DNA from: JAKAGZ01 sp964412105 | GTDB taxonomy: Bacteria > Bacteroidota > Ignavibacteria > Ignavibacteriales > Ignavibacteriaceae | DNA length: 52,722 bases | Assembly (NCBI GenBank): GCA_964412105.1 | Contig: CAYPNM010000022.1 | Span: 1-52,722, forward strand | Direction: 5' to 3' | In this document: one piece after another, positions 35,106 through 43,150 of the stretch | Layout of the letters: the number at the start of each line of letters is the position of its first letter | Numbering within the stretch: the stretch's first letter is position 1 | Position numbers and translations under genes: made by a program | Notes under the pieces: model-generated | The model's input: only the letters and a program-made list of their open reading frames with translations | Database searches by the model: none | Told to the model about the DNA's origin: nothing

Positions 35106-36050
35106 ATGAAGAAACTTGTTGTAGTTGCACTTGGGGGAAATGCCTTGTTAAGGGGTAGCGAAATAGGGACAATCCAGCAGCAGGATAAAAATGCGCATAA
35201 TAGTTTTGAGAATCTGGAAGCATTATTTTCAGAAGACCATAACCTTGTTATAACTCACGGTAATGGTCCTCAGGTGGGTAATATATTCTTAAGGAATGAT
35301 GCCGGTTACAAAATTTATAAAATTCCTAAAATGCCCCTTGATATTTGTGTAGCTGATTCACAGGGTGGAATAGGCTATATGTTGGAACGCGAGTTGCAAA
35401 ATGTTTTAAAGCAGAAAAAAGTAAGGAAGAATGTTGTAACTGTTGTAACGCAGGTGCTGGTTGATAAAAATGATCCGGCCTTTCAAAATCCCACAAAACC
35501 GGTTGGAGCATTTTTCCTGAAAGAAGAAGCTGAACTTTTAATGAAAGACCATAGCTGGATATTTAAAGAAGATGCGGCTAAAAGAGGATGGAGGAGGGTA
35601 GTAGCTTCCCCATATCCGAGGGAAATATTGAATAAAAAAATTATCAAAAACCTGGCCCAAAAAGGTAATATTGTCATTGCTGGAGGTGGCGGTGGTGTTC
35701 CTGTTTACAGGGATGAAAATAAACTATTGCACGGCATAGAAGCGGTTATTGATAAGGACCTTGCCTCAGCCTTAATGGCTTTTGAAATTGGAGCTGATGC
35801 ATTATTTATACTTACGGATGTACCTAAAGTTTATATAAATTTTAAGAAGCCTGGACAGAAAGCTCTTGATGTAATAACAGTTGAAGAAGCTGAAAAATAT
35901 CTTGAGTCAGGTGAATTTGGCGAAGGAAGTATGAAACCTAAGATTAAAGCAGCTGTTGAATTTTTAAGAAAAGGCGGAAAGGAAGTCTTTATTACCGAAG
36001 CGTCACAATTAAAAAATTCGGATAGCGGAACAAGAATAATTTTAAATTAA
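35106..36050 (+). CDS. arcC: Carbamate kinase
   Basis: This enzyme makes ATP and carbamate from carbamoyl phosphate and ADP, the energy-yielding last step of the arginine deiminase pathway. The 314-residue length is standard. Family motifs are clear: VVALGGNALL at the start, ITHGNGPQVGN near residue 55, VIAGGGGGVPVY near 195, and IDKDLASALMA followed by LFILTDV. The ornithine carbamoyltransferase gene starts 15 bases later, so the two form an operon. Confidence 0.95.
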   Translation: MKKLVVVALGGNALLRGSEIGTIQQQDKNAHNSFENLEALFSEDHNLVITHGNGPQVGNIFLRNDAGYKIYKIPKMPLDICVADSQGGIGYMLERELQNVLKQKKVRKNVVTVVTQVLVDKNDPAFQNPTKPVGAFFLKEEAELLMKDHSWIFKEDAAKRGWRRVVASPYPREILNKKIIKNLAQKGNIVIAGGGGGVPVYRDENKLLHGIEAVIDKDLASALMAFEIGADALFILTDVPKVYINFKKPGQKALDVITVEEAEKYLESGEFGEGSMKPKIKAAVEFLRKGGKEVFITEASQLKNSDSGTRIILN

Positions 36051-36065
36051 TATGATGGGAGACAT

Positions 36066-36998
36066 ATGTCCATAAAAATGAAAGGAAAAAGTCTGATCTC
36101 TATAAATGACCTTACTCTGGAGGAAATTTATCAGATTTTTGATCTTGCAAAATCCTTAAAAGAAAAACTTCTTGCTGGTGAACCTCACAGGCTGCTGGAA
36201 GGGAAAACACTAGGCATGATTTTCGCAAAACCCTCCACAAGAACCAGAATTTCTTTCGAAGTTGGAATTTACCAGCTCGGTGGTATAGGGCTTTATTTTA
36301 ACCAGAATGACCTGCAATTAAAAAAGAGCGAAAATATTCAAGACACTGCAAAAGTTCTTAGCAGATATTTGAATGGAATAATGATCAGAACTTTTGATCA
36401 TCAGGATGTAGTTGATCTTGCAAAATACGGAAGCATCCCCGTTATAAATGGTCTGACTGATTTGCTCCATCCTTGTCAGGTATTGACGGACCTTTTTACA
36501 GTACGGGAAAAGAAAAGAAAGCTTCAGGGATTAAAGCTGGCTTACATTGGTGATGGGAATAATATGGCTCACAGCCTTCTTCATGGTTGTTCAAAAGTTG
36601 GGATGGATATAGCCATTGCATCTCCTTCTGGGTATAAACCAAATGAAGAAATTGTTAGAAATTCCCAAATCAATGCGAAATATATGAATAGCAGGATAGA
36701 AATTCTTGATGATCCGGTGGCTGCAGTTAAAAATGCTGATGTTGTTTATACTGACGTCTGGGCTAGCATGGGACAGGAAACTGAAGCACAGGAGAGAAAA
36801 AAGCAATTTCAAAAATTCCAGGTTAATCCTCAGCTTGTAAAAAATGCAAAAGAGGATTATATATTTATGCACTGTTTGCCTGCACACAGAGGAGATGAGG
36901 TAGTAGATGAAGTTGCCGATTCTCCTAATTCGGTGATATTTGATGAAGCTGAAAACAGACTGCACGTTCAAAAAGCGATTATGGCATTGCTTATGTAA
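36066..36998 (+). CDS. argF: Ornithine carbamoyltransferase
   Basis: This 310-residue enzyme interconverts ornithine plus carbamoyl phosphate with citrulline. Binding-site motifs are intact: AKPSTRTRISFEVG (the STRTR carbamoyl-phosphate loop), HPCQVL and FMHCLPAHRGDEV. In this operon with carbamate kinase it probably works in the catabolic direction (arcB), splitting citrulline, but sequence alone does not exclude arginine synthesis. A GGGAGA ribosome binding site precedes the ATG. Confidence 0.95.
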   Translation: MSIKMKGKSLISINDLTLEEIYQIFDLAKSLKEKLLAGEPHRLLEGKTLGMIFAKPSTRTRISFEVGIYQLGGIGLYFNQNDLQLKKSENIQDTAKVLSRYLNGIMIRTFDHQDVVDLAKYGSIPVINGLTDLLHPCQVLTDLFTVREKKRKLQGLKLAYIGDGNNMAHSLLHGCSKVGMDIAIASPSGYKPNEEIVRNSQINAKYMNSRIEILDDPVAAVKNADVVYTDVWASMGQETEAQERKKQFQKFQVNPQLVKNAKEDYIFMHCLPAHRGDEVVDEVADSPNSVIFDEAENRLHVQKAIMALLM

Positions 36999-37060
36999 TT
37001 TTTTGTAGGGCATTATTTTTAGCTCTGGACTGATTTAAGAACATAGTTGAGCAAAGTAGT

Positions 37061-37660
37061 ATGAAGATAAAAATTATTTTTATAGTATTTCTTTGCCTCC
37101 TTCAATATCGAATATTACCGTTCTCACCTGCAGATTCTTCTGTTACTATGCCCGAATTCAGGGAAATAGCTTGGGGAACTTCTCAGGAAAATGTTAGAAA
37201 ACAGGAATCCGCTTACTACTTGCAAAAATTTATTGGATTTGGTCTGGTGACTCTTTCATTTAAGGATAAGCTTGCAGGATTAGAAACCAGGGTAGATTAT
37301 ACTTTCAAAAATGATAAATTTACTGAGGGATCATACATCATTGAATCAGGAGATTCATTCATAGGCGATTTTAATAAGCTTCTGGATTATTTGACGGATA
37401 AATATGGCAGGCCTGAATACAGATCAGGTCTTCAATTTACTTCAGATTCGGTTTGGGTGCGAAAAGATAATTATAAAAGCTTTTCCGGTCCCGCATTTTA
37501 CTGGATTTTTAAAAATGGATTTATTGCATTGATTTCAAGCAAATTTGTGGAGGATATTACTATTACGATTATATATGCTCATAATTCTACTATTGAAAAT
37601 TATGTTGAAAATAATGGCGTAGAGCTAAATAAATTCAATTTTAAGGTTATTAAAAAATAG
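37061..37660 (+). CDS. Secreted protein of unknown function
   Basis: This 199-residue protein has an N-terminal signal peptide (MKIKIIFIVFLCLLQY). The mature part begins with FREIAWGTSQENVRKQE, a pattern common in small periplasmic proteins where 'F..I.WG.s.e.v' opens a domain that binds or modulates something unknown. The remaining strands and helices (YTFKNDKFTEGSYIIES, LLDYLTDKYGRPEY) look well folded. I do not recognise a named family. It follows the arginine operon by 62 bases without a visible terminator. Confidence 0.65.
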   Translation: MKIKIIFIVFLCLLQYRILPFSPADSSVTMPEFREIAWGTSQENVRKQESAYYLQKFIGFGLVTLSFKDKLAGLETRVDYTFKNDKFTEGSYIIESGDSFIGDFNKLLDYLTDKYGRPEYRSGLQFTSDSVWVRKDNYKSFSGPAFYWIFKNGFIALISSKFVEDITITIIYAHNSTIENYVENNGVELNKFNFKVIKK

Positions 37661-37811
37661 AATTTGTTTAAGTAAGTATTATTTCAATTGAACTTTAATT
37701 TAAGTTAAATTATATTCTTTTAGGATTTTGACACCTTAAACCACTACTGATAAAATTTCTGGCTTAAGATGTATGGAATAGTTTTTCAACCATACAAGAG
37801 TGGGGTAAGCC

Positions 37812-38108
37812 ATGAAAACATTTATACTTCTAACCAAATTATCTCCTGATCTGATGAAGCAGATAAAAAACCGTGGGGAAGTCGGCCGTGATTGGCTTTA
37901 CCAGGTAAAGAAAAAATGTCCTCAGGTCAAATTTCTTGAACATTACGCATTGCTCGGGAAATATGATTTTCTGGATATTTACGAAGCTCCTGACGATGAA
38001 ACTGCAGCTAAAGTTTCACTTATAAGCTTGTCTAACGGGGCTTTACAGTGCGAGAGTCTCATTGCCATTCCGTATAAAAAATATATTGAACTCACTAAGG
38101 AAATATGA
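37812..38108 (+). CDS. GYD-domain protein
   Basis: This 98-residue single-domain protein has the features of the GYD family: TFILLTKLSPD at the N-terminus, ALLGKYDFLDIYEAPDDETAAKVSL (the position of the family's G-x-Y-D motif, here GKYD) and a final strand with the sequence LIAIP. The fold is a ferredoxin-like dimer; the function is not known. A good ribosome binding site precedes the ATG, and the YbaK-type gene follows 24 bases later, probably in the same operon. Confidence 0.85.
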   Translation: MKTFILLTKLSPDLMKQIKNRGEVGRDWLYQVKKKCPQVKFLEHYALLGKYDFLDIYEAPDDETAAKVSLISLSNGALQCESLIAIPYKKYIELTKEI

Positions 38109-38132
38109 ATTAAAAAATTAGCGGGGGCTAAA

Positions 38133-38606
38133 ATGATACCTAATAACCTTACATATTATCTTGACAGCAATAGGGTGAAATATATTACTCTTACTCATTC
38201 ACCTGCCTACACATCTCAGGAAATTGCAGCATCTGCTCATATACCCGGAAGATCATTAGCTAAAACAGTTCTTGTTAAAGCGGATGGGAAACTGGTTATG
38301 GTTGTTCTTCCTGCAAATTATAAAATCAAATTCGATTTATTGAAAAAAGCTCTGGGGGCAAAAGAAGTGCGCCTGGCCTATGAACAGGAGTTTAAAGATA
38401 AATTCCCTGATTGCGAAGTAGGCGCTATGCCGCCATTTGGAAATCTTTATAATATGGATGTGTATGTTGCAGGTAGTCTTGCTGATGATTTTGACATTGC
38501 ATTTAATGCCTGTACACATAATAATCTCATAAAGATGGGTTTCAGAGATTTTCAAAAGCTTGTTCAACCTAAAATTATTGAATTCACCTATCCGACTAGA
38601 TTATGA
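38133..38606 (+). CDS. YbaK/EbsC-family aminoacyl-tRNA deacylase
   Basis: This 157-residue protein has the YbaK/ProX fold used to hydrolyse mischarged tRNAs in trans. Family features are SPAYTSQEIAASAHIPGR near residue 25, KTVLVKADGKLVMVVLPANYKI and GAMPPFGNLYNMDVYVA, in the order seen in ProXp and YbaK proteins. Which tRNA it edits cannot be determined. It probably shares a transcript with the GYD gene. Confidence 0.88.
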   Translation: MIPNNLTYYLDSNRVKYITLTHSPAYTSQEIAASAHIPGRSLAKTVLVKADGKLVMVVLPANYKIKFDLLKKALGAKEVRLAYEQEFKDKFPDCEVGAMPPFGNLYNMDVYVAGSLADDFDIAFNACTHNNLIKMGFRDFQKLVQPKIIEFTYPTRL

Positions 38607-38933
38607 GAACATAAAGGACATTCTAGAAATAGTTTTAAGTAAAATATTGTAGATGAAAATAAACTGGTGACTCCGAAATTCGGCTTATCTTAAGTGTGGA
38701 GTAATATGCCAAATCACCTGTAAGAGGAGAAAACATTCCTATATAAAAGTGTTGGACTTTTATTAATAATACTTATTTATTGCTAGCTGGATTCATTTAT
38801 TGTCCCATTCCCTTTTTGTCCTTACTATTTAAATTGTCAAATTTTTATTTCACAATTCCTTGAATTATAGTATGGATTAGCTCTATTTTATGGATTATCA
38901 TATTATAATTTCCCAAATCCGGAGGACTTCAAA
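38607..38933. other. Intergenic region upstream of the asparaginase-type gene
   Basis: No gene is visible in these 327 bases. ATAAAAGT (38743-38750) / ACTTTTAT (38756-38763) forms an 8-bp hairpin with a 5-base loop and may terminate the YbaK transcript weakly. AATTGT (38832-38837) / ACAATT (38852-38857) is an operator-like dyad about 80 bases before the next start. A GGAGGA ribosome binding site precedes base 38934. Confidence 0.35.
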
Positions 38934-39923
38934 ATGAAATTTTCGGCGTTCAAACTATCGGTTATGTTCTTCTTGAGTTTACTTTTTGTTTTAAGCTTTA
39001 ATAATTGCAAAAATTATGCGCAGGAGAAATCAGGAAAATATACAATTGTAATTCATGGTGGGGCAGGAACTATAAGCAAGAATTTACCTGATAATATAAA
39101 AAAAGCTTATACCGATGCGCTGGCGCACGCTTTAAAAATAGGCCGGGATATTCTTGCAAAAGGCGGCAAAAGTATCGATGCTGTTGAAGCGGTAATCCAG
39201 TATTTTGAAACCGATCCTAAGTTTAATGCCGGAATTGGTGCGGTATTTACCGCTGATGGAAAGCATGAACTGGATGCCTGCGTAATGGAGGGACAGGACT
39301 TGAGTACAGGTGCTGTTGCTGGAGTGAAACATATCGCTCATCCTATTGAACTGGCAAGATTGGTAATGGAGAAGACTCCGCATGTTTTGTTTGCCGGCGA
39401 GGGCGCTGACCAGCTTGGCAAAAAATTTGGTCTAAAGTGGGTCCCCAATTCATATTTCGATACTCCTTCAAGAAAAGAAGCATGGGAAAAGTGGAAAGCC
39501 AGAATGGATAAGGAAAAACACGGCACTGTTGGATGCGTTTGTCTTGACCAGTACGGTAACATTGCTGCCGGTACATCAACTGGAGGATTAACTGGCAAAA
39601 TGCCGGGAAGAGTTGGTGATTCGCCAATTTGTGGTGCGGGGACATATGCAAATAATAAAACCTGCGGAATTTCCGGTACCGGAACAGGTGAGCTCTTTAT
39701 AAGACATAATGTCGCTTTTAATATTTCTGCATTAATGGAATATAAGGGAATGTCTTTGAAGGGAGCCGAAGATGAAATTATACATCATATACTAAAACCT
39801 GGTGATGGCGGAGTTATCGGTGTTGATAAGCATGGTAACTATGCTTTCTCTTTTAACACTGAAGGAATGTTCAGAGGTGTGGCTACTTCTACCGGTGTTT
39901 TTGAAGTTAGGATTTGGAAATAA
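38934..39923 (+). CDS. Exported isoaspartyl peptidase / plant-type L-asparaginase
   Basis: This Ntn-hydrolase is made as a precursor that cuts itself before a catalytic threonine, seen in KHGTVGCVCLD near residue 199. It hydrolyses isoaspartyl dipeptides and often asparagine. The N-terminus has a hydrophobic signal sequence (VMFFLSLLFVLSF) followed by NNCKNYAQ; the cysteine could be a lipidation site, though the lipobox is poor. IVIHGGAGTISK opens the enzyme domain, and GAGTYANN and SGTGTGE segments are typical. At 329 residues it is full length. Export suggests action on periplasmic peptides. Confidence 0.9.
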   Translation: MKFSAFKLSVMFFLSLLFVLSFNNCKNYAQEKSGKYTIVIHGGAGTISKNLPDNIKKAYTDALAHALKIGRDILAKGGKSIDAVEAVIQYFETDPKFNAGIGAVFTADGKHELDACVMEGQDLSTGAVAGVKHIAHPIELARLVMEKTPHVLFAGEGADQLGKKFGLKWVPNSYFDTPSRKEAWEKWKARMDKEKHGTVGCVCLDQYGNIAAGTSTGGLTGKMPGRVGDSPICGAGTYANNKTCGISGTGTGELFIRHNVAFNISALMEYKGMSLKGAEDEIIHHILKPGDGGVIGVDKHGNYAFSFNTEGMFRGVATSTGVFEVRIWK

Positions 39924-39943
39924 AAACAATTAAAGGAAATAAA

Positions 39944-40453
39944 ATGCGTCCATTAGAAAAAGATTATGCCCCGAGTTATAAAGTCTACATAGACAATATA
40001 AAAGGGGATGATATAAATGGTATTCTTCGGGAACAGTTGAACTCAATTTCGGATTTCTTTAAGACTGTTACTGAAGAGAAGGGGAATTATTCTTATGCTG
40101 AAGGGAAGTGGAGCGTAAAAGAAGTGCTGGGGCATGTTATCGATACAGAAAGAGTTTTTGCTTACAGGGCCCTTTGTTTTGCCAGAAAAGAAAAACAATC
40201 CTTGCCGGGAATGGAGCAGGATGATTACGTCAGGGGGGGCAGCTTCAATAAAAGAGAATTAAAGGATTTAGTGAATGAATTTACTTTGGTCAGGAAAGCT
40301 AATCTTGCTTTGTTTAATTCATTTTCAGAAGATGAATTGAATAGTAGAGGAATCGCAAGCAATAATGAAGTCACCGTGCGGGCATTAATATTTATAATAG
40401 CAGGGCACGCGATGCATCATATTGCTGTTTTAAGAGAAAAATATGGTGTCTAA
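39944..40453 (+). CDS. DinB-family protein
   Basis: This four-helix-bundle protein of about 169 residues has a metal site of three histidines, seen in VLGHVIDTERVFAYRAL, then GHAMHHIAVLREKYG at the C-terminus. DinB-like proteins in Bacteroidota are thought to act as thiol-dependent or damage-inducible enzymes; their reaction is mostly unknown. I chose the ATG at 39944, preceded by AAAGGAAAT; the frame reaches back to 39914, inside the asparaginase gene. The gene ends 2 bases from the convergent Kdo transferase gene. Confidence 0.85.
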   Translation: MRPLEKDYAPSYKVYIDNIKGDDINGILREQLNSISDFFKTVTEEKGNYSYAEGKWSVKEVLGHVIDTERVFAYRALCFARKEKQSLPGMEQDDYVRGGSFNKRELKDLVNEFTLVRKANLALFNSFSEDELNSRGIASNNEVTVRALIFIIAGHAMHHIAVLREKYGV

Positions 40454-40455
40454 CC

Positions 40456-41733
40456 TTAGATAATTTTATTTATTTCCTGCAGGATTCTTTCGGTGGCTCC
40501 CAGGTTTTCCTGAACATATTGGTGAGAAATTTTGCCTTTTGCCTTTCGTAATTCCTCATTTGATAATAATGTCCTTAAGTGGCGGTAGGCTCCGGTTTTA
40601 TTATTAATCATAATTCCACCTCCGCGTTTCAGCAATTCCTGAGCCTCCTGCGAATTGTCAATTTTAGGACCAAACAGCACAGGTGTGCCGTATACAGCTG
40701 CTTCCAGAACATTATGAATGTTTTGTTTGAAGCCGCCGCCGACAAAAGCTATATCTGCATAGATATACAAAGTCAGTAATATTCCGATTGAATCAACTAT
40801 GATTACTCTTTCATTATTGTAATTGTTTAGAAATGAAAATCTTATCGTATCCATAACTCGTATGAAGCCGCTTTCAATGTTTTCAAGATTAAGTATTGTA
40901 GGTTCGTGTGGGGCAATTATAAGTAAAACATTTTTGTCAACTGACGCCAGCTTTTTAAATACCGGAAGTATAATATCTTCATCCTGTTCCCACGTACTGC
41001 CTGCAACCAATACCTTTTTCCCTTTTAAAACTTCATCCCTGATTAATTTTCTTTCATTTGCGTTTGCACTTCTTTGGTAAACCCTGTCGAATCGGGTATC
41101 ACCTACCGCATTTACCTGCTCATCGGAGCATCCGAAGGTTTTAAATCTTTTTGCATCGTTGTTTGATACAGTCAGGATTTTTGTAAAGTTTTGGTATAAA
41201 TGTTTATGAAAGCTTTTTATTAAGGGAAAATTTCTTGCTGTTTTTTCCTTCATAGTAGCATCAACGATGAAGCAGGGAATATTTGCTCTTCGCAGTGCCC
41301 AGATGTGATTCGGCCAGATATCATAACGCATCATTATTGCAAGATTTGGATTTGCAATTTTTATAAATCTCTCGGCATTTGATGCCGTATCTAATGGTAT
41401 ATATGAAATTAGATCAGCATAAGGATATTTCTTGGAATTTTCATAACCCGAAGGGGAAAAAAATGTAACCAGAATATTAAGTTCGTTATTCTTCTTTAAC
41501 TCCTTGATTATCGGTTTTGCCTGCTCAAATTCTCCGTAAGAGGAAGAATGAAACCAGAGCAGTTTCTTTGATTTATCTAGCTCACCTGCATTCAGGATCA
41601 ATTCTTCAAAAATCCTTCTCCTGCCTTTGATTCCCCTTCTGACCTTCGAATTAAATAATCCCAGAATTCTCAGGCCGATATATAACAGCGGGATGATCAG
41701 GTACGTGTAAAAAAGAATCCAGGTATTTTTCAT
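40456..41733 (-). CDS. waaA: 3-deoxy-D-manno-octulosonic acid (Kdo) transferase
   Basis: This membrane-anchored GT-B glycosyltransferase adds Kdo from CMP-Kdo to lipid A in the cytoplasmic leaflet, an essential step in Gram-negative LPS synthesis. The 425-residue protein has an N-terminal membrane helix (ILFYTYLIIPLLYIGL), then WFHSSSYGEFEQAKP (the active-site Glu region) and the C-terminal AFVGGGFKQNIHNVLEAAVYGTPVLFGP motif typical of WaaA. Its ATG overlaps the stop codon of the glycosyltransferase upstream. Confidence 0.93.
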   Translation of the reverse strand: MKNTWILFYTYLIIPLLYIGLRILGLFNSKVRRGIKGRRRIFEELILNAGELDKSKKLLWFHSSSYGEFEQAKPIIKELKKNNELNILVTFFSPSGYENSKKYPYADLISYIPLDTASNAERFIKIANPNLAIMMRYDIWPNHIWALRRANIPCFIVDATMKEKTARNFPLIKSFHKHLYQNFTKILTVSNNDAKRFKTFGCSDEQVNAVGDTRFDRVYQRSANANERKLIRDEVLKGKKVLVAGSTWEQDEDIILPVFKKLASVDKNVLLIIAPHEPTILNLENIESGFIRVMDTIRFSFLNNYNNERVIIVDSIGILLTLYIYADIAFVGGGFKQNIHNVLEAAVYGTPVLFGPKIDNSQEAQELLKRGGGIMINNKTGAYRHLRTLLSNEELRKAKGKISHQYVQENLGATERILQEINKII

Positions 41734-42719
41734 CAGGGATTTATTAGAAGATTAATGTTCTTGAAAGCCATTTGAGGCGTAATTTCTTTCATGCAATTAA
41801 AGTGTTTTTTGGGACACTCATCTCTTCCTATATGTGAACAAGGCCTGCAAGATAAAGAATTGTTCTCTAAAATTAAATTTTTATTCTTGTAAGGGGTAAA
41901 ACCAAAATCCTTTACCGTTGATCCGAAGAATGCCAAAACAGGTGTACCGGCAGCGCAGGCAGTATGCATTAAACCCGAATCATTGCTGACAATGGCTGTG
42001 CATTTTTTCATATCAGTTGCAATCTGTAAAATATCATCGTTATTACAAAGATTAATAGTTCCGGGGAATAGTTCGGTAATTTCCTTGCAAATTGCCGTGT
42101 CATTCTTGCCGCCGAATAATACCACCTTAAATCCATTTACGTTCAGCATTTTGCATAAATATATAAAGTAATAGCTCGGCCACATTTTTGTGAAATGTCT
42201 GGATCCGGGCGCCAGCCCTATATAATTATTTTCCTCATCTAGATTTGATTTTATATCCGGTGGCGCAAAAATTTCCAGACCTTTATCGTCAAGATTAAAA
42301 CCTTTTAATGGTTCTGCGTATCTTAATGGTATCTGCGGGAGGTCCTTCATCCTGTTAATTTTGAATTTCACCAATAAAAATTTATCAAAATCATGCTTCT
42401 TGAAGCGAACTTTCTTTGCTTTGCTTTTGGCAATCAATTTATGTGAACGCAGGTTGTTCTGAAGATCGATTATCAGGTCATATTTGTTTTGAGAAATTAT
42501 TCCGGCCAATTCTTCATAATTTTCCTTTAAGGTAATGAGGCTCCTTAAATGAGGATTGAATTTTAAAACATCTCTATACTGTTCTCTCAAAAGGAAATCG
42601 ATATTTATTGAGGGAAACTGGTTTTTGATAGAACGTATCAATGGGGTTGCAAGCAGTATATCGCCAAGAGAGCTTAACCTGATTATTAGTACATTATTTG
42701 CGGTTTTTAAATTTAACAA
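41733..42719 (-). CDS. GT9-family glycosyltransferase (LPS heptosyltransferase-like)
   Basis: This 328-residue GT-B enzyme belongs to glycosyltransferase family 9, whose best-known members attach heptose to the LPS core. VLIIRLSSLGDILLATPLI at the N-terminus, GLAPGSRHFTKMWP in the middle and SNDSGLMHTACAAGTPVLAFFG in the C-terminal sugar-nucleotide domain are all family hallmarks, and the cysteine-rich tail SCRPCSHIGRDECP is common to heptosyltransferases. It is translated just before waaA (ATGA overlap), fitting a shared role in LPS inner-core assembly. Confidence 0.9.
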   Translation of the reverse strand: MLNLKTANNVLIIRLSSLGDILLATPLIRSIKNQFPSINIDFLLREQYRDVLKFNPHLRSLITLKENYEELAGIISQNKYDLIIDLQNNLRSHKLIAKSKAKKVRFKKHDFDKFLLVKFKINRMKDLPQIPLRYAEPLKGFNLDDKGLEIFAPPDIKSNLDEENNYIGLAPGSRHFTKMWPSYYFIYLCKMLNVNGFKVVLFGGKNDTAICKEITELFPGTINLCNNDDILQIATDMKKCTAIVSNDSGLMHTACAAGTPVLAFFGSTVKDFGFTPYKNKNLILENNSLSCRPCSHIGRDECPKKHFNCMKEITPQMAFKNINLLINP

Positions 42720-42822
42720 GCGATTTATTTTAAAATACTATATATTTAATAAAGTGAATTTAGTTAAATAGTAATTTTACTTCAAAATTTTATAAATCAT
42801 TTTAATAAATTAGGATTGTATT

Positions 42823-43086
42823 ATGGGTACATTGCCTCCTCCGGGAGTTCAAAAATCTCCTGAATCTTCTCTCGAAAAAAAGGTATATAGTATAGTTGAT
42901 AGTTTCAAAGAATATTTGCCCGTTGCAAACGATCGAAACCGTCTGGGATTTAATCTTTACAAGTATGTAAAAGGAGAAGGTGATCATCCTTCAATAATAG
43001 TTAAGAATGCTAAGGTAGAGATCAAAGGAATTAGTGAGAAAGAACTCGCAGAAAAGTTATCCGCTGAGATTAAAAAAATTTCTTAA
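42823..43086 (+). CDS. Small protein of unknown function
   Basis: This 87-residue soluble protein has a Pro-rich N-terminus (MGTLPPPGVQKSPESS), a central LEKKVYSIVDSFKEYLPV helix and a C-terminal VEIKGISEKELAEKLSAEIKKI helix. I do not recognise it. It is flanked by divergent promoters and ends in a strong bidirectional terminator, so it is a real transcribed unit. The charge pattern and lack of a signal peptide suggest a cytoplasmic protein. Confidence 0.6.
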   Translation: MGTLPPPGVQKSPESSLEKKVYSIVDSFKEYLPVANDRNRLGFNLYKYVKGEGDHPSIIVKNAKVEIKGISEKELAEKLSAEIKKIS

Positions 43087-43106
43087 TGTATTTCCAATTT
43101 AAGACT

Positions 43107-43136
43107 AAAAAGGAGAGATAAAGTCTCTCCTTTTTT
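43107..43136. terminator. Bidirectional rho-independent terminator
   Basis: AAAAAGGAGAGA (43107-43118) and TCTCTCCTTTTT (43124-43135) pair perfectly over 12 bp around a 5-base loop, with T-runs on both strands. It separates the small rightward gene from the convergent fbp gene. Confidence 0.88.
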
Positions 43137-43150
43137 ATTGTCATTATAAA

